Below the pieces are notes generated by a model. The model saw nothing but the letters and a program-made list of their open reading frames with translations. It was not told the origin of the DNA and ran no database searches. From Diplosphaera chodatii (lineage: Eukaryota; Chlorophyta; Trebouxiophyceae; Prasiolales; Stichococcaceae), in the NCBI GenBank assembly GCA_032358165.1, contig JAALGY010000033.1, forward strand, positions 1,984,001 through 2,048,000: DNA of 64,000 nucleotides, in the 5' to 3' direction. Shown here one piece after another: positions 30,764-41,847 of this stretch (position 1 is its first letter; every line of letters starts with the position of its first letter). Made by a program: the position numbers and the translations under genes.

Positions 30764-31275
30764 TACATTGACATTGATTACATACTGGTGGTGGGCCATT
30801 TTGGCCTAGCCACAGGCTCTGGCGGAAAAACCCAGAGCAACATGCACCACGAGTCGTGTGGAATGGATGGATAGCGGTAAGGGAAGTGCAAATAGCGATG
30901 GAAAAGGACCTTTGACCGGAAGGCTGTTTGTGTATTGCGTTTTTTCAACGACTTATATACACAAACCATGGAGGGCAGATTGCCGAAGCAACCACTTGCA
31001 TAGGGTGGGGTGGGTTGGTCCCACACGGAACTAGACCCGAAACTTCCGCCACCGCCAGGGATCGAACCCGGTCCCTGAACGGTGTCCGAAACCGTGCACT
31101 CCCCGCTGACAGAATGGTTCCACTCAATCCCGGTTGGATGCACACCCCTCCAACTCTGCACATTGATCATGACAACCCCGCAAAAAGGCTGCCAGTTGCC
31201 CGGCATCCTGCTGTATAAAGCCTGCCACTGATGTGATGTTGCTGTCCTCAAACAGCTCCGAATGCTGCACCCTCT
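30764..31275 (-). mobile_element. LINE-B 3' fragment carrying a full SINE-C
   Basis: A minus LINE-B end with tail at 30765, interrupted at CGAGTCGTGT by SINE-C (30855-31087) and resuming at GAAACCG. It then joins plus-strand LINE-B at 31276. Confidence 0.8.
30855..31087 (-). mobile_element. SINE-C, full-length
   Basis: 5' end GGACACCGTTCAGGG at 31087, 3' tail CCATCCATTCC. A GTGT repeat flanks it; two bases of the LINE-B target differ, so the TSD is short and imperfect. Confidence 0.8.
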
Positions 31276-32252
31276 GGTTAGCACAGTTTCGCATGGGCAG
31301 TCACATGCTGGGGGTGGAGACAGGGAGGTGGCAGCGGCTGCCGCGGGCAGAGCGGCTGTGTCAGCGGTGTAGCTGCGGCGTGGTGGATGATGAGGCGCAT
31401 ATGGTCTGGGGGTGTCCAGCCCTAGTGGATCAGAGGGTGCAGCATTCGGAGCTGTTTGAGGACAGCAACATCACATCAGTGGCAGGCTTTATGCAGCAGG
31501 ATGCCGGGCAACTGGCAGCCTTTTTGCGGGGTTGTCACAATCAATGTGCAGAGTTGGAGGGGTGTGCATCCAACCGGGATTGAGTGGAACCATTCTGTCA
31601 GCGGGGAGTGAACGGTTTCGTACACGACTCGTTGTGCATGTTGCTCTGGGTTTTTCCGCCAGAGCCTGTGGCTAGGCCAAAATGGCCCACCACCAGTATG
31701 TAATCAATGTCAATGACACGACTCGTTGTGCATGTTGCTCTGGGTTTTTCCGCCAGAGCCTGTGGCTAGGCCAAAATGGCCCACCACCAGTATGTAATCA
31801 ATGTCAAATGTCAATGGTGTAGCTGCGGCGTGGTGGATGATGAGGCGCATATGGTCTGGGGGTGTCCAGCCCTAGTAGATCAGAGGGTGCAGCATTCGGA
31901 GCTGTTTGAGGACAGCAACATCACATCAGTGGCGGACTTTATGCAGCAGGATGCCGGGCAACTGGCAGCCTTTTTGCGGGGTTGTCATGATCAATGTGCA
32001 GAGTTGGAGGGGTGTGCATCCAACCGGGATTGAGTGGAACCATTCTGTCAGCGGGGAGTGAACGGTTTCGTACACGACTCGTTGCGCATGTTGCTCTGGG
32101 TTTTTCCGCCAGAGCCTGTGGCTAGGCCAAAAGGGCCCACCACGCAATACACAAACAGCCTTCCGGTCAAAGGTTCTCTTTTCCATCGCTATTTGCAACT
32201 TCCCTTACCGCTTTCCATTCCACCACCAGTATGTAATCAATGTCAATGTCAA
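31276..32252 (+). mobile_element. Serial LINE-B 3' ends
   Basis: Three successive LINE-B 3' termini, with tails at about 31714, 31815 and 32252, each preceded by a differently truncated copy. Two retain the C-terminal knuckle coding sequence. Confidence 0.8.
32144..32219 (+). mobile_element. SINE-C 3' fragment (76 bp), 7-bp TSD
   Basis: Flanked by CCACCAC at 32137-32143 and 32220-32226 inside the LINE-B terminal sequence GGCCCACCACCAGTATG. Begins at GCAATACACAAACAGCC. Confidence 0.92.
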
Positions 32253-32475
32253 TGTCCTTCCTCATCGGGACTATTGCCTTTCGCTGGTCTCATGGGCCCT
32301 GCATTCCCTTGTGGTTTCAATGTCCTCCATTGACATATTTCGAACAGAGCGTTTTGATGACCTACCCAGCCGCCCTCACGCTCCCACGTGAGACGCCGCA
32401 TAGTGCCGCAGAGCCTCGTTCATTGAGCTTGGTTCTGGTCTGGACGCCCTTGTAAAAAACAAACAAACAAACAAA
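32253..32475 (+). mobile_element. LINE-A 3' fragment with short tail
   Basis: CTTCCTCATCGGGACTATTG to a tail of about four CAAA units at 32453-32475. Last LINE-A sequence before single-copy DNA. Confidence 0.85.
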
Positions 32476-32593
32476 AACATGAGACCATCGAGAGGCAATA
32501 GCGCATGAGCATGTGAGGCTTTGTCCAGGTTTGTATGTGCTATTCTACATTTTCGGATGGAGACTTGGGTTTACAAAAGACCGGCTATTACAG
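32476..32593. other. Single-copy flank, target side of a LINE-B insertion
   Basis: 118 bp seen nowhere else in the window. It ends in GCTATTACAG, which recurs at 34032-34041 where single-copy DNA resumes. It is therefore the former 3' flank of the TVP38-type gene. Confidence 0.8.
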
Positions 32594-33250
32594 AACTGTG
32601 CTCTGGCCAGCCGGCCGGGGCGCAGCACCAGCAGCTCAGCATGCTGGGCTGCCCAGGTGTGTTCGTTCCTGCACTTCATGTCACCCATCGTTGACGGCGT
32701 GCCGCAGCGCATTGACACATCTGTTGTCACTGCACACCTGCAACGCCGCACCTTCGATGCTGTGAATGGCAGCGACTTGCGCAAAGTGCGTGAGTGGCTG
32801 GGAGTCAGGGGCCCTGTGAACGGTGACAACTACCAGTTGGCCGGCTACTTGCAGGCAGTCGCCTCCAAGACCGGTCGTCGGCGGTTAGCACAGTTTCGCA
32901 TGGGCAGTCACATGCTGGGGGTGGAGACAGGGAGGTGGCAGCGGCTGCCGCGGGCAGAGCGGCTGTGTCAGCGGTGTAGCTGCGGCGTGGTGGATGATGA
33001 GGCGCATATGGTCTGGGGGTGTCCAGCCCTAGTAGATCAGAGGGTGCAGCATTCGGAGCTGTTTGAGGACAGCAACATCACATCAGTGGCAGGCTTTATG
33101 CAGCAGGATGCCGGGCAACTGGCAGCCTTTTTGCGGGGTTGTCACAATCAATGTGCAGAGTTGGAGGGGTGTGCATCCAACCGGGATTGAGTGGAACCAT
33201 TCTGTCAGCGGGGAGTGAACGGTTTCGTACACGACTCGTTGTGCATGTTG

Positions 33251-33947
33251 CACCAGCAGCTCAGCATGCTGGGCTGCCCAGGTGTGTTCGTTCCTGCACT
33301 TCATGTCACCCATCGTTGACGGCGTGCCGCAGCGCATTGACACATCTGTTGTCACTGCACACCTGCAGCGCCGCACCTTCGATGCTGTGAATGGCAGCGA
33401 CTTGCGCAAAGTGCGTGAGTGGCTGGGAGTCAGGGGCCCTGTGAACAGTGACAACTACCAGATGGCCGGCTACTTGCAGGCAGTCGCCTCCAAGACCGGT
33501 CGTCGGCGGTTAGCACAGTTTCGCATGGGCAGTCACATGCTGGGGGTGGAAACAGGGAGGTGGCAGCGGCTGCCGCGGGCAGAGCGGCTGTGTCAGCGGT
33601 GTAACTGCGGCGTGGTGGATGATGAGGCGCATATGGTCTGGGGGTGTCCAGCCCTAGTAGATCAGAGGGTGCAGCATTCGGAGCTGTTTGAGGACAGCAA
33701 CATCACATCAGTGGCGGACTTTATGCAGCAGGATGCCGGGCAACTGGCAGCCTTTTTGCGGGGTTGTCATGATCAATGTGCAGAGTTGGAGGGGTGTGCA
33801 TCCAACCGGGATTGAGTGGAACCATTCTGTCAGCGGGGAGTGAACGGTTTCGTACACGACTCGTTGTGCATGTTGCTCTGGGTTTTTCCGCCAGAGCCTG
33901 TGGCTAGGCCAAAATGGCCCACCACCAGTATGTAATCAATGTCATGT
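33251..33947 (+). mobile_element. LINE-B nested in LINE-B, 7-bp TSD
   Basis: A 697-bp LINE-B 3' copy flanked by CATGTTG at 33244-33250 and 33948-33954. The C-terminal frame is open with a stop near 33813. Confidence 0.92.
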
Positions 33948-33953
33948 CATGTT

Positions 33954-34031
33954 GCTCTGGGTTTTTCCGCCAGAGCCTGTGGCTAGGCCAAAATGGCCCA
34001 CCACCAGTATGTAATCAATGTCAATGTCAAT
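33954..34031 (+). promoter_or_regulatory. LINE-B 3' terminal structure: two hairpins plus hexamer tail
   Basis: GCTCTGG (33954-33960) pairs with CCAGAGC (33970-33976) around a 9-nt loop. A second stem, GGCC around AAAAT, follows, then CCACCACCAGTATGTAATCA and tandem ATGTCA units. The same structure is present in every complete LINE-B end. By analogy with stringent LINEs such as eel UnaL2, it is probably the RNA element recognised by the reverse transcriptase. Function inferred. Confidence 0.6.
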
Positions 34032-34075
34032 GCTATTACAGGGCGCAGCCTGCCGAAATTTCATCAACTGCACCA

Positions 34076-35450
34076 TCAAGGCTCGCTAGTGGTGTGCAGC
34101 GTTGCTCTGAACAAAAGCCTGTCTCGCTCAGCCTGCTGCTCGCCGATTGGTAGCTGAGTTTCCCTATCTGATGGCTGCTGCAGCTGCTGCTGCCTGAGCC
34201 TGATTGCAACCGCCTTCTTGGCATACATCCCTACAAGCAGATACTCCGTACTCAACTGCCACACCATGCTCTTTTCGATTGACATGCGTGGACAACTGGG
34301 CTGGAGCAGTGCAAGTCACAAAATGCAATGTTGTTGATCCATTACCTGTGAGCGCGGCAACAAGCGTAATCATGATGCCAGAGAGTGCAATGGTTGCCAC
34401 TGCTGCAGGCGAGTTCAGCGCCGGCTGCTTGCTCCCAATGTCCAGCAGGTTGTGTGCAAGACTGCCCAAGTATATGAAGAAAGCCATGCCTGGCAGGACA
34501 CCAACACTGGATGCCCAAGTATACTCCCAGAATGAAACCTGCATTGCATTGACGACCATGGCCCAGTTGGTATCTCATTTTTCGCAGTTCCAGCAGGCAT
34601 ATGCACACTGCTGCACAAGGCCAGCACAGCATCGTCATGAGCATGCCTCACCACTGTGCAACCCAAAGCATAGTTCAGTAGGTTGAACGGCACCAGTGGT
34701 GTCAACCGCAACAAGAGGACAATCTGCATGTGTGCAATGACATACGCCGTCAGCGTGTCACATGCATGTATCGGGCCAAGCAACGCTGCCAACCCAGATC
34801 AAATGGTCGTTGAGCAGTCCACGACATCTACTGACCTTCCAACCTTCGCTTTCAATAGCTAGTTCCAGCGCTTGCCACCAGTCGTGACTATGTGTGAAAT
34901 GCACGACAAGCTCGCGAAACAAAAACCTGCACAGCAGGAGGGCCATGTAACGTCATGTGTCAGATGCTGCAGCCCAGAGCTGCTGCTGTATGATAAAAAA
35001 CAAATCTTACCGCCCGAGCAGGAAGGCTATCGTCTCTCCAATCGTGGCGCCCAACCACACCGCAAGCAAGCCCAGCTGCAGGCCAAACACCGCTCCAGCG
35101 CCAAGCGAGAGCACCAGCCCTGGCAGTAGCAGCACTGAGGCAGAGCACAGTGGCCAATCAGAACACAGGACGTGGCTGAGTGGGTCGAAGGCTGCAGCAG
35201 ACCCTGATAGCATCACATCAAACCGCCTGGCGTCACCTGTAGCGACGGCATAGAAGCCAACAAAAACGAAGAACCCGGATGTGGGGTTCGCTTGGATCCA
35301 TGTCAGCAGATTGGATGTCTGAAGCCGCAGATCGATGACGAAGAGCGACAGCACAACGGCGCTGACCAGGCTGATGACCACAAATGCCCGCACAACTGTG
35401 ACAGCCAGGGGCGATGGCGCCCGCAAGCCCCTGGCAGGCAGCGCCACCAT
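34076..35450 (-). CDS. TVP38/TMEM64-family VTT-domain membrane protein
   Basis: Five exons fit GT/AG borders and one frame: 35011-35450, 34836-34926, 34652-34723, 34346-34538 and 34076-34230, giving 316 aa. The SNARE-associated Golgi (VTT/DedA-like) domain is clear: LLPGLVLSLGAGAVFGLQLG, ATIGETIAFLLGRFLFRELV, then LRLTPLVPFNLLNYALG with the conserved Arg and Pro residues, and FWEYTWASSVGVLPGMAFFI. Several membrane helices, with a basic, Gln-rich C-terminal tail (MYAKKAVAIRLRQQQLQQ). Family members act in membrane traffic or lipid scrambling at Golgi, ER or plastid. The start MVALPARG is the first in-frame Met found; an upstream exon cannot be excluded. The stop lies 45 bp from the LINE-B island. 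Confidence 0.88.
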
Positions 35451-36729
35451 GGATCATGGCTTTAACCCCATTGTCTGCCACTGCACAGGGCTTGACAAAA
35501 GCAGCAACGGGCACGCCTCAGCGTTCTGCTGACTAGCTGTGTTGCAGGCCGACTGCTCAAAACAACAGGCTGATGGTCATGTTGACGGAAGGAGATGCGG
35601 CAGGTGGGGCACAAACGCTCGGAGTTTTGTAGCGTAACCCAGCTGCGTCACTGCCGCCAGTGATTGCAACAGGTTGTGGAATCAAAGTCTTTTGGCACTG
35701 CAGATGCAGCGCTTCCGATCAGTGCAGATGAGCCGCAGCCAGGATACCAGCGCTATCAGCAAATCCACGTCAATAAGCACCGAGCATGGACATGAGTGTA
35801 AGCGCGCCTGCGTGCCTCGAAGTAGCAGGCCGCATGCGTGCATTGCTGGTTGCCGATGGATCTGTTCGTCGATGGGGCTTGCCGATCAGGTATGATCCCG
35901 ATCACCCTGTCAGCAGCCTCAAAGGTGCAAGGCCTTGGCAGTACAAGCAGCCTGTCATAGCCTCACAGGGTGCCGACAGCAACTCGGGCGCAGTTCGACG
36001 CACGCAGGCGACCAAATCACTGCCCCCTTCATCTCCTTGAAATGAGTTGACGAGTTATGCACGCCTCAAGCAGCGCTGCAGCTGCAGCAAATTGCAGCAT
36101 GCTGGCTCCGCAACATAGCGCAGCCTGCACAAGACCAAGCGGCAAGATCACAGACACGTCTGGGTATGCCAAGCTGGGACATGTCCCTGAAGCTGACAGT
36201 CCCACTCAGATTCGCAGCACGCCATCAAGGCACCCGCCTGAGCAAGGATCCGACTTGACAGCGGCTCGCCGAGTTCGACGGCCATCGCCAATATTGCGTT
36301 GGCCTGGTTGAGGCCCTGCGAATAGGTCTTCGGTGGGTCGACACGCAGGCATTCCACAGCACAAGTGATTGATCTGTGCACATGCGTCAAGTAGCATGCA
36401 CGGCATGCGCAGACGTACCGATGTCAAGCCAAACGCAGCAATGCAGCCACCCTGCACATCAGCAGCAGCGCCTGGGGTCGATGGCTACACTGAGCTTGTC
36501 TACTCGCTCGACATTGATGCCTGTAAGCTTAACACCTTCAGCTGTAGATCTGCAGCATCATCCTCCGTTCGGATGGTGTATCTCCAAACGATGCCAAACA
36601 AACCGCTGGTGACCTAGCCACAGTGGCAATTGTGGCTAGGTTGACAGCCCCCTGTTGTTGAGACCCCGCCAGCAGGGGCACCTGGGTTCAGGCGACTAAG
36701 ATCGGTCAGGGCCACTACCAAACACATTG
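35451..36729. other. No gene assigned
   Basis: About 1.3 kb. A minus-strand segment at about 36215-36360 reads PPKTYSQGLNQANAILAMAV and looks coding, but no continuation or family could be recognised. Other open frames are short and unsupported. Confidence 0.4.
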
Positions 36730-38050
36730 CTATGTGTCTGACCAAGCCGGCTGTCCATGCTCATGCAGCACGTGCAGCAGGACACAGGATGCTGGCACCG
36801 CTGCACCTGCACCAGCAGGCCACCCGCCGCAGCCACAGCGCCTGCCAAGCCAGACTGCAAACGGTCTTCTTCCTGCGGCGGGCAGGCTGAGCGTGAGACC
36901 TGCCTGCTTGAGCATCAGCTGGTGTGAGCCGCCAAGCAGGCGTGTGCACCTTCTGCAGATCGGCGCGCAGGCGGCGCTGCTCGCCTTGGGCCGCATCGCG
37001 CTCAGCGCGCGCAGCACTGAAGTCGCGAGCTGCTGCTGACACCTCGTCAGCCGCTGCCGTAAACTGCATCATCGGCTTTCAGCTCGCACAGCGTACATTG
37101 TGTGTCCCTGTGTATACAGCAGATGTAGCTGCTGAACGAAAGCAGCAGGGACCACTCCACCTGCTCCTGCCGTTCTCCGTTGCGGCCGCTGTCATCGCCA
37201 CTGCTCGCCGCCCGGATATCCGCCTGGATCTGCTGCTGTGCCGCCTGCAGCAGTGAGCACACACGCTGTCAACTGATGTTCTTGCGTTTGTGACGCGGAT
37301 CTGTTGCCAAGAGTTACACACAGTGTGCGCTGGATCGTCACAGATTGCAAGCTGCGAGGTGCGACGCATATGCTCGCCTGCAACTCGACCACGCGACGCT
37401 GCGCGTCATCTATACGTTGCAGTCGTGCCTGGGTACTGGGATCCTGCTGCAGCCTGACGCGCGCAGCGTCAATCGCCTGCATGCAGCAGGCATTGCACTG
37501 TTGCAATCTTTCACAAAACAGCGGCGGGGTGCCCTGCTGTGCGGCCGATTGCCAACAGTTTGCCACCTGCCCAACGTCGCTCACCGACTGTGGCGCAGAG
37601 TCTGCATCTTTTGCGCTGGATACACGCTGCAGATGTCCCCTGTGCATGCTGGCGACCCTGCATGGGTGCGGTGGCGCACGCGCGAAGCACAGCTGCATGG
37701 TGAAGCTGATGCGCCGCAAGCAAAGCAATGACACACGGTGCAAGACGCTTGAGCAGCAGCAGCAGCAACAGCGCCCGGTGGCTTGGCGAGCAGCAAAGAG
37801 CGTTGAGACAATACAGTCGCCGCGCTTCATGCATGATGGGGGCCTTCAGGTGGAATATATATGACGCTGCCCCTCTGAGGGAGGTCATTGCCAGCTGCAC
37901 ATACCGCGAGACCCAGGGCTGCAGCAGTCTGCTCAGTCCCTCACGTGCCTCTGTAGTGTTTCTGAACGGGCGCAGTCGCCGCCAGCAGCATACACTTGCG
38001 ACTTGAACAGCAGGTGCAACTGCAATTTGCTGCCGTCTGCTGCCGTGCAT
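36730..38050 (-). CDS. Uncertain multi-exon coiled-coil protein
   Basis: Several minus-strand segments have coding character and coiled-coil composition: about 37375-37650 (AARVRLQQDPSTQARLQR, DDAQRRVVELQ), about 37190-37262 (LLQAAQQQIQADIRAAS) and about 36960-37072 (FTAAADEVSAAARDFSAARA, EQRRLRADLQK). An upstream segment near 37860-37990 reads EGLSRLLQPWVSRYVQLAMT. The order is consistent with one gene on the minus strand, but exon joins, start and stop are not established and no family was recognised. It would be divergent from RIO1. Confidence 0.35.
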
Positions 38051-41000
38051 GGCGCGGGCGCTGCCGACAGCGCCGCAGGCACCAGGCCTTGCAGGATCCG
38101 TGTCGCTTCATGAGCAACATGCAGAGCAGCCCTGGACACCCGATACCAGCGAAACTGCTTCCACACTGATGGGTCGCCATGTGAGCGCCACTGCGGCCGC
38201 GATGGCATCTGCTGCCTCCAACGCTGGAGACACAGCTGCATCCGATGCAACAAGCGACGACTCTGATGACAACGACGACCGCATTGTCAGCGCGCTGGAT
38301 TACATAGAGCTGCACGACGGTGCGGCACGCATTGCATGCTGGTTTGCTGTTCTGGTGTTGCATGGCGTGCCAGCAGATGATGTGTAGGTGCCCCCCAAGC
38401 CCTTGAAACGGACTTGCAGACGCGCGGCATGGCGGGCTGGCCTCTGTTGGGGCTGTCGGCACCAGCGGCCGCGGGCCCAACAGCCAGCATCGCCAGCGCC
38501 AGCGTGCGCTGCAGCCCACCAGCAACAGCTTACAGGTTGGTTTGGATATCTGTGCGTGCTCTTCCTGCAACTGAACCACATTCATGTTGACGCTTCTCGA
38601 CCAAGGTTGCTCTGCAGATGTAGCACCGGTGCACTCACACCCGATTGCGCCAATCAGCACGGCCGCGTTGAGTACCGCTTTCTGGCGCTGCATGACAGAA
38701 ACTCGAATCCCGATGGCACCCGGGTGGGGCTGTCGCCAGTGTGTCCGACAACGCCATGGATTCGCTGGAAGACCACGACTTCAGCATGACCAACAAGGTG
38801 GCCACCGCCTTCCGTGTGGGGGCCTCCAAGCAGAGCGTCAGCGGCCGTGCTCGGGACAAGAGTGATCGCGCCACCGTGGAGCAGGTCGGCGACAGCTCGT
38901 TGTCCTGCTTTGTGTCAGGGTTTGTTCCAGCGTCTGCCATCGGTGGTGTTCGGTATAAAGCGATTCCAATGGCAATCTGTGCATTGACTTGCGCTGGTGG
39001 TTGCAGGCGCTTGACCCACGCACCCGGCTGGTCTTGTTCAAGATGCTCAACAGAGGCCTTTTTACAGAGATCAATGGGTGTGTGTCTACGGGGAAGGAGG
39101 CGAACGTGTACCATGCGTCAGCACCAGATGGGTCCAGCCTGGCAGTCAAGGTGTACAAGACCTCGATCCTCGTCTTCAAGGATCGTGAGCGGTGCGGCTC
39201 TCATGCAACGCATCGTCTCGGGCGTCTCAGCTTTGCACACGCTGGCTGGACGGGTCTGGGATTGTCCACTTGTGGCGACGGCGACGGGGACAGGCAGCAA
39301 GTCACCCCTGCTGCATCCTGGCTGCAGGTATGTCAAGGGCGACTTCCGCTTCCGCAAGGGCTACAGCAAGAGCAACCCGCGCAAGATGGTCAAGCTGTGG
39401 GCGGAGAAGGAGATGCGCAACCTCATCCGCCTGGCTGAAGCCGGCATCCGCTGTCCTATTGCGCACCAGCTGCAGATGCACGTGCTGGTCATGAGCTTCA
39501 TCGGCAGCGGCGACGTCGCCGCGCCCCGCCTCAAGGACGCGGACCTGCCGCTGGTGCGCACCCGACCCTGGTTGCCTGATGTCCTGCGCCAAGGCACCGG
39601 CACACCAGTCCCTGGTGCTTGGTGCACGCTGGCCACGCTGGTGGTCCATTGCTGTCAGACTTCACACAGCGACCTTCAGAGCGCCCGCTGACGCCTGCAG
39701 CCACGTCTGCGTGGCGCATACAGCGAGATGCTGCTGATCATGCGGACGCTGTACCAACGATGCCGCCTGGTGCACGGCGACCTCAGCGAGTACAACATCT
39801 TGGTGCATGAGGTGCGGGCCGCATCACAGCAGACTGCGCCCACAGCGTGGCGCGGAAGACGTCGCCTGTGCGCTTCGTGCGTGCGTGGATGCCCTCACGC
39901 TCGTCACATACATAATATCAGGCGTGCTGGCTGCGCAGGGGGAGCTGTACATTATCGACGTGAGTCAGAGCGTGGATCTGGAGCACCCGCACGCACTGCA
40001 CTTTCTGCGCGAGGACATCGCACACGTCAACGCCTTTTTCCGCCGTGCGGGCGTCGCTACCCTGACAACGCGGGAGCTTTTCGACTTTGTCGTCGACCCC
40101 TCCATCAATGACAGCAACATTGAGGCAGCCATGGAGCACCTGCGCGAGCTGGCTGGCAGGTGTGTGATGGTTGTTATGCTCGTGTGTGGTCCGCCATACA
40201 CTCATGTCTGGAGCAATCCATGGCACCCTGAAGGTCCCGCCGGAGTCCGTCAGCATAGGCGCAACGGTCTTCTTCATCTGCAGCCGGCCGCTGCAGCGCA
40301 CAGCGGAGGAGGAGCTGCAGGACAGCGTCTTCTCGCAGGCCTTCATCCCCAAGACGCTCGAGGAGGTGGACGACCACGAGCGGGATTTTGACCGCCTGGC
40401 TGAGGGCGGCGGCACGGCTGAGGGCATCTACTACCAGGTGGGCCGCAGCGCAGCTCAGCGGCAGAGGGGCCTGTCCCTGGGACCCGTGTGACACCCACTG
40501 GCAGCACGGCGTCCGCGCCTGACTGAGGCGAGGTGCGTACATTGTTGGCAGGGCATCACGGGCATGCGAGCAGACATGACGGGCGCCCGGGGAGCTCCAG
40601 CCTTCATGGGCGGCAACGAGCGCTCGGCGGCCGCCGCTGCAGACATGTCAGCGAGTGCAGCAGTACCAAGGCATGCAGGGCAGCCGGCTGGACCAGCCCA
40701 GATGGATGTTGATGGCAGGTGCAGCGCTTGCATTGAAATTATTATTGTCCCGAATATTTGCAGGTTTTGTTGTGCCTGCCGAGCCGGTGGCATGCCTTGT
40801 ACATGCAGCCCGCGCACTGACCACCTCTCCTGTTCCCTGGGTGCAGACGCAGTGATGCAGGACCGACCGATGATGACTCAGGCAGCAGCAGCGGTTCAGA
40901 AGTGAGTGACACTTGGGAGGAGCAAAAGGGGCGGCCGCAGCAAATGACGCAGGAGGAGCGCAAGGCCCACAAGAAGCAGGTCAAGGCCGCTGCCCGTGAG

Positions 41001-41063
41001 CGGAGAAAAACGAAGATCCCAAAGCATGTCAAGAAAAAGGCCACCAAGTCTAGTAAGCATTGA
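38049..41063 (+). CDS. RIO1: RIO1 atypical serine kinase/ATPase
   Basis: Late 40S ribosome maturation factor of the cytoplasm. Acidic N-terminus ([19 protein letters not shown]), then [17 protein letters not shown], the P-loop-like [11 protein letters not shown] with catalytic Lys in [20 protein letters not shown], hinge region [14 protein letters not shown], catalytic loop [12 protein letters not shown], metal-binding [16 protein letters not shown] and the Lys-rich tail [18 protein letters not shown]. Supported exons: about 38049-38319, 38740-38884, 39007-39191, 39328-39553, 39701-39811, 39939-40159, 40284-40437, 40552-40718 and 40853-41063. The first intron phase is unresolved, so one small exon may be missing between 38320 and 38740. 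ATG 38169 is an alternative start. All residues expected for activity are present. Confidence 0.93.
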
Positions 41064-41099
41064 CGTTGGTGGCAGCAGATCGTTGTTGGATGACACGTC

Positions 41100-41769
41100 T
41101 CAGATGCTTGTGCCATCAGGACGCGTGCTTGTCGGTACAGCTGGTGGAATGTCTCGGGTGAGGCCAGGCAGCGGAGTGAACTGTGCCTCCATCCGATCCA
41201 CGTATGGCTTGTTCACGAACCTGGAACGGTTGCAGAAACGGACCACTGTGTTAGGTCGAACGCTGCACTCCAGGCTGTCTGGATATCTCCTAGGCTAGCC
41301 TGAAGTGGCACCCGGCTGCTCCGCTAACAACTTCAAGCGACACACACCGATGGTGGATGCTGTGGCTTCTTATGTACTTACGTCTGGTTGAGCCATTCAG
41401 ATGGCCACCATCACTGGTGGCTGTGTCTGCGCCGTCTTCATCACCTTCTGTGGTTGTAGGAATTACAAGTGGAGAAATTGCAGCAAGCAATGGGAGGTCG
41501 GGCCTTATTATATAGGTAACATTGAAGGCATCAGGGAGAGTCATCGACGGAGCCCGTTTTGTGATTTGTTGCCGCAGAAAAAAACGCAGCGACACCAGCA
41601 GCAACAAAGCGCCCAGACCTGGAATCAGCAGCCTGTCAACCCTGTTGCTGCCAGTGTCAGCGACGGGGTTGGCGCTGACAAAAAATATGCAACGTACAAT
41701 ACAAGGGCAAACTTCAGTTGACAGGCTGCACAAGGAGCAAGAGCTATACATGCGCTTCGGACGGCGCAA
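41100..41769 (-). CDS. Possible small single-pass membrane protein
   Basis: A minus-strand frame has one hydrophobic helix (LLIPGLGALLLLVSLRFFLR) followed by LPDAFNVTYIIRPDLPLLAA and an acidic stretch. A second segment, CSVRPNTVVRFCNRSRFVNK to RPDGTSI and a stop at 41100-41102, could be its last exon after an intron near 41300-41370. No family recognised. It would lie between the convergent RIO1 stop and the NADH dehydrogenase stop, so it may also be non-coding. Confidence 0.3.
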
Positions 41770-41847
41770 CAGATGCCGTCATGCTGCGCAGCAAAATGCG
41801 ACAACGCCGCAGCTGGAGCACACGAGATCTGTCTGATCGTGGAGTTT

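Larger units (their letters stand above)
32594..34031 (+). mobile_element. LINE-B insertion at the edge of the island, 10-bp TSD
   Basis: A 1438-bp insert flanked by GCTATTACAG at 32584-32593 and 34032-34041. The outer element starts in the C-terminal coding region and ends in the hexamer tail. It is interrupted at 33251-33947 by another LINE-B. Confidence 0.93.

Noticed and set aside
1..34031. Virus or LTR retrotransposon
   Set aside because: No long terminal repeats, integrase, protease or capsid motifs; the endonuclease/RT order, 5' truncations and tails are those of LINEs.
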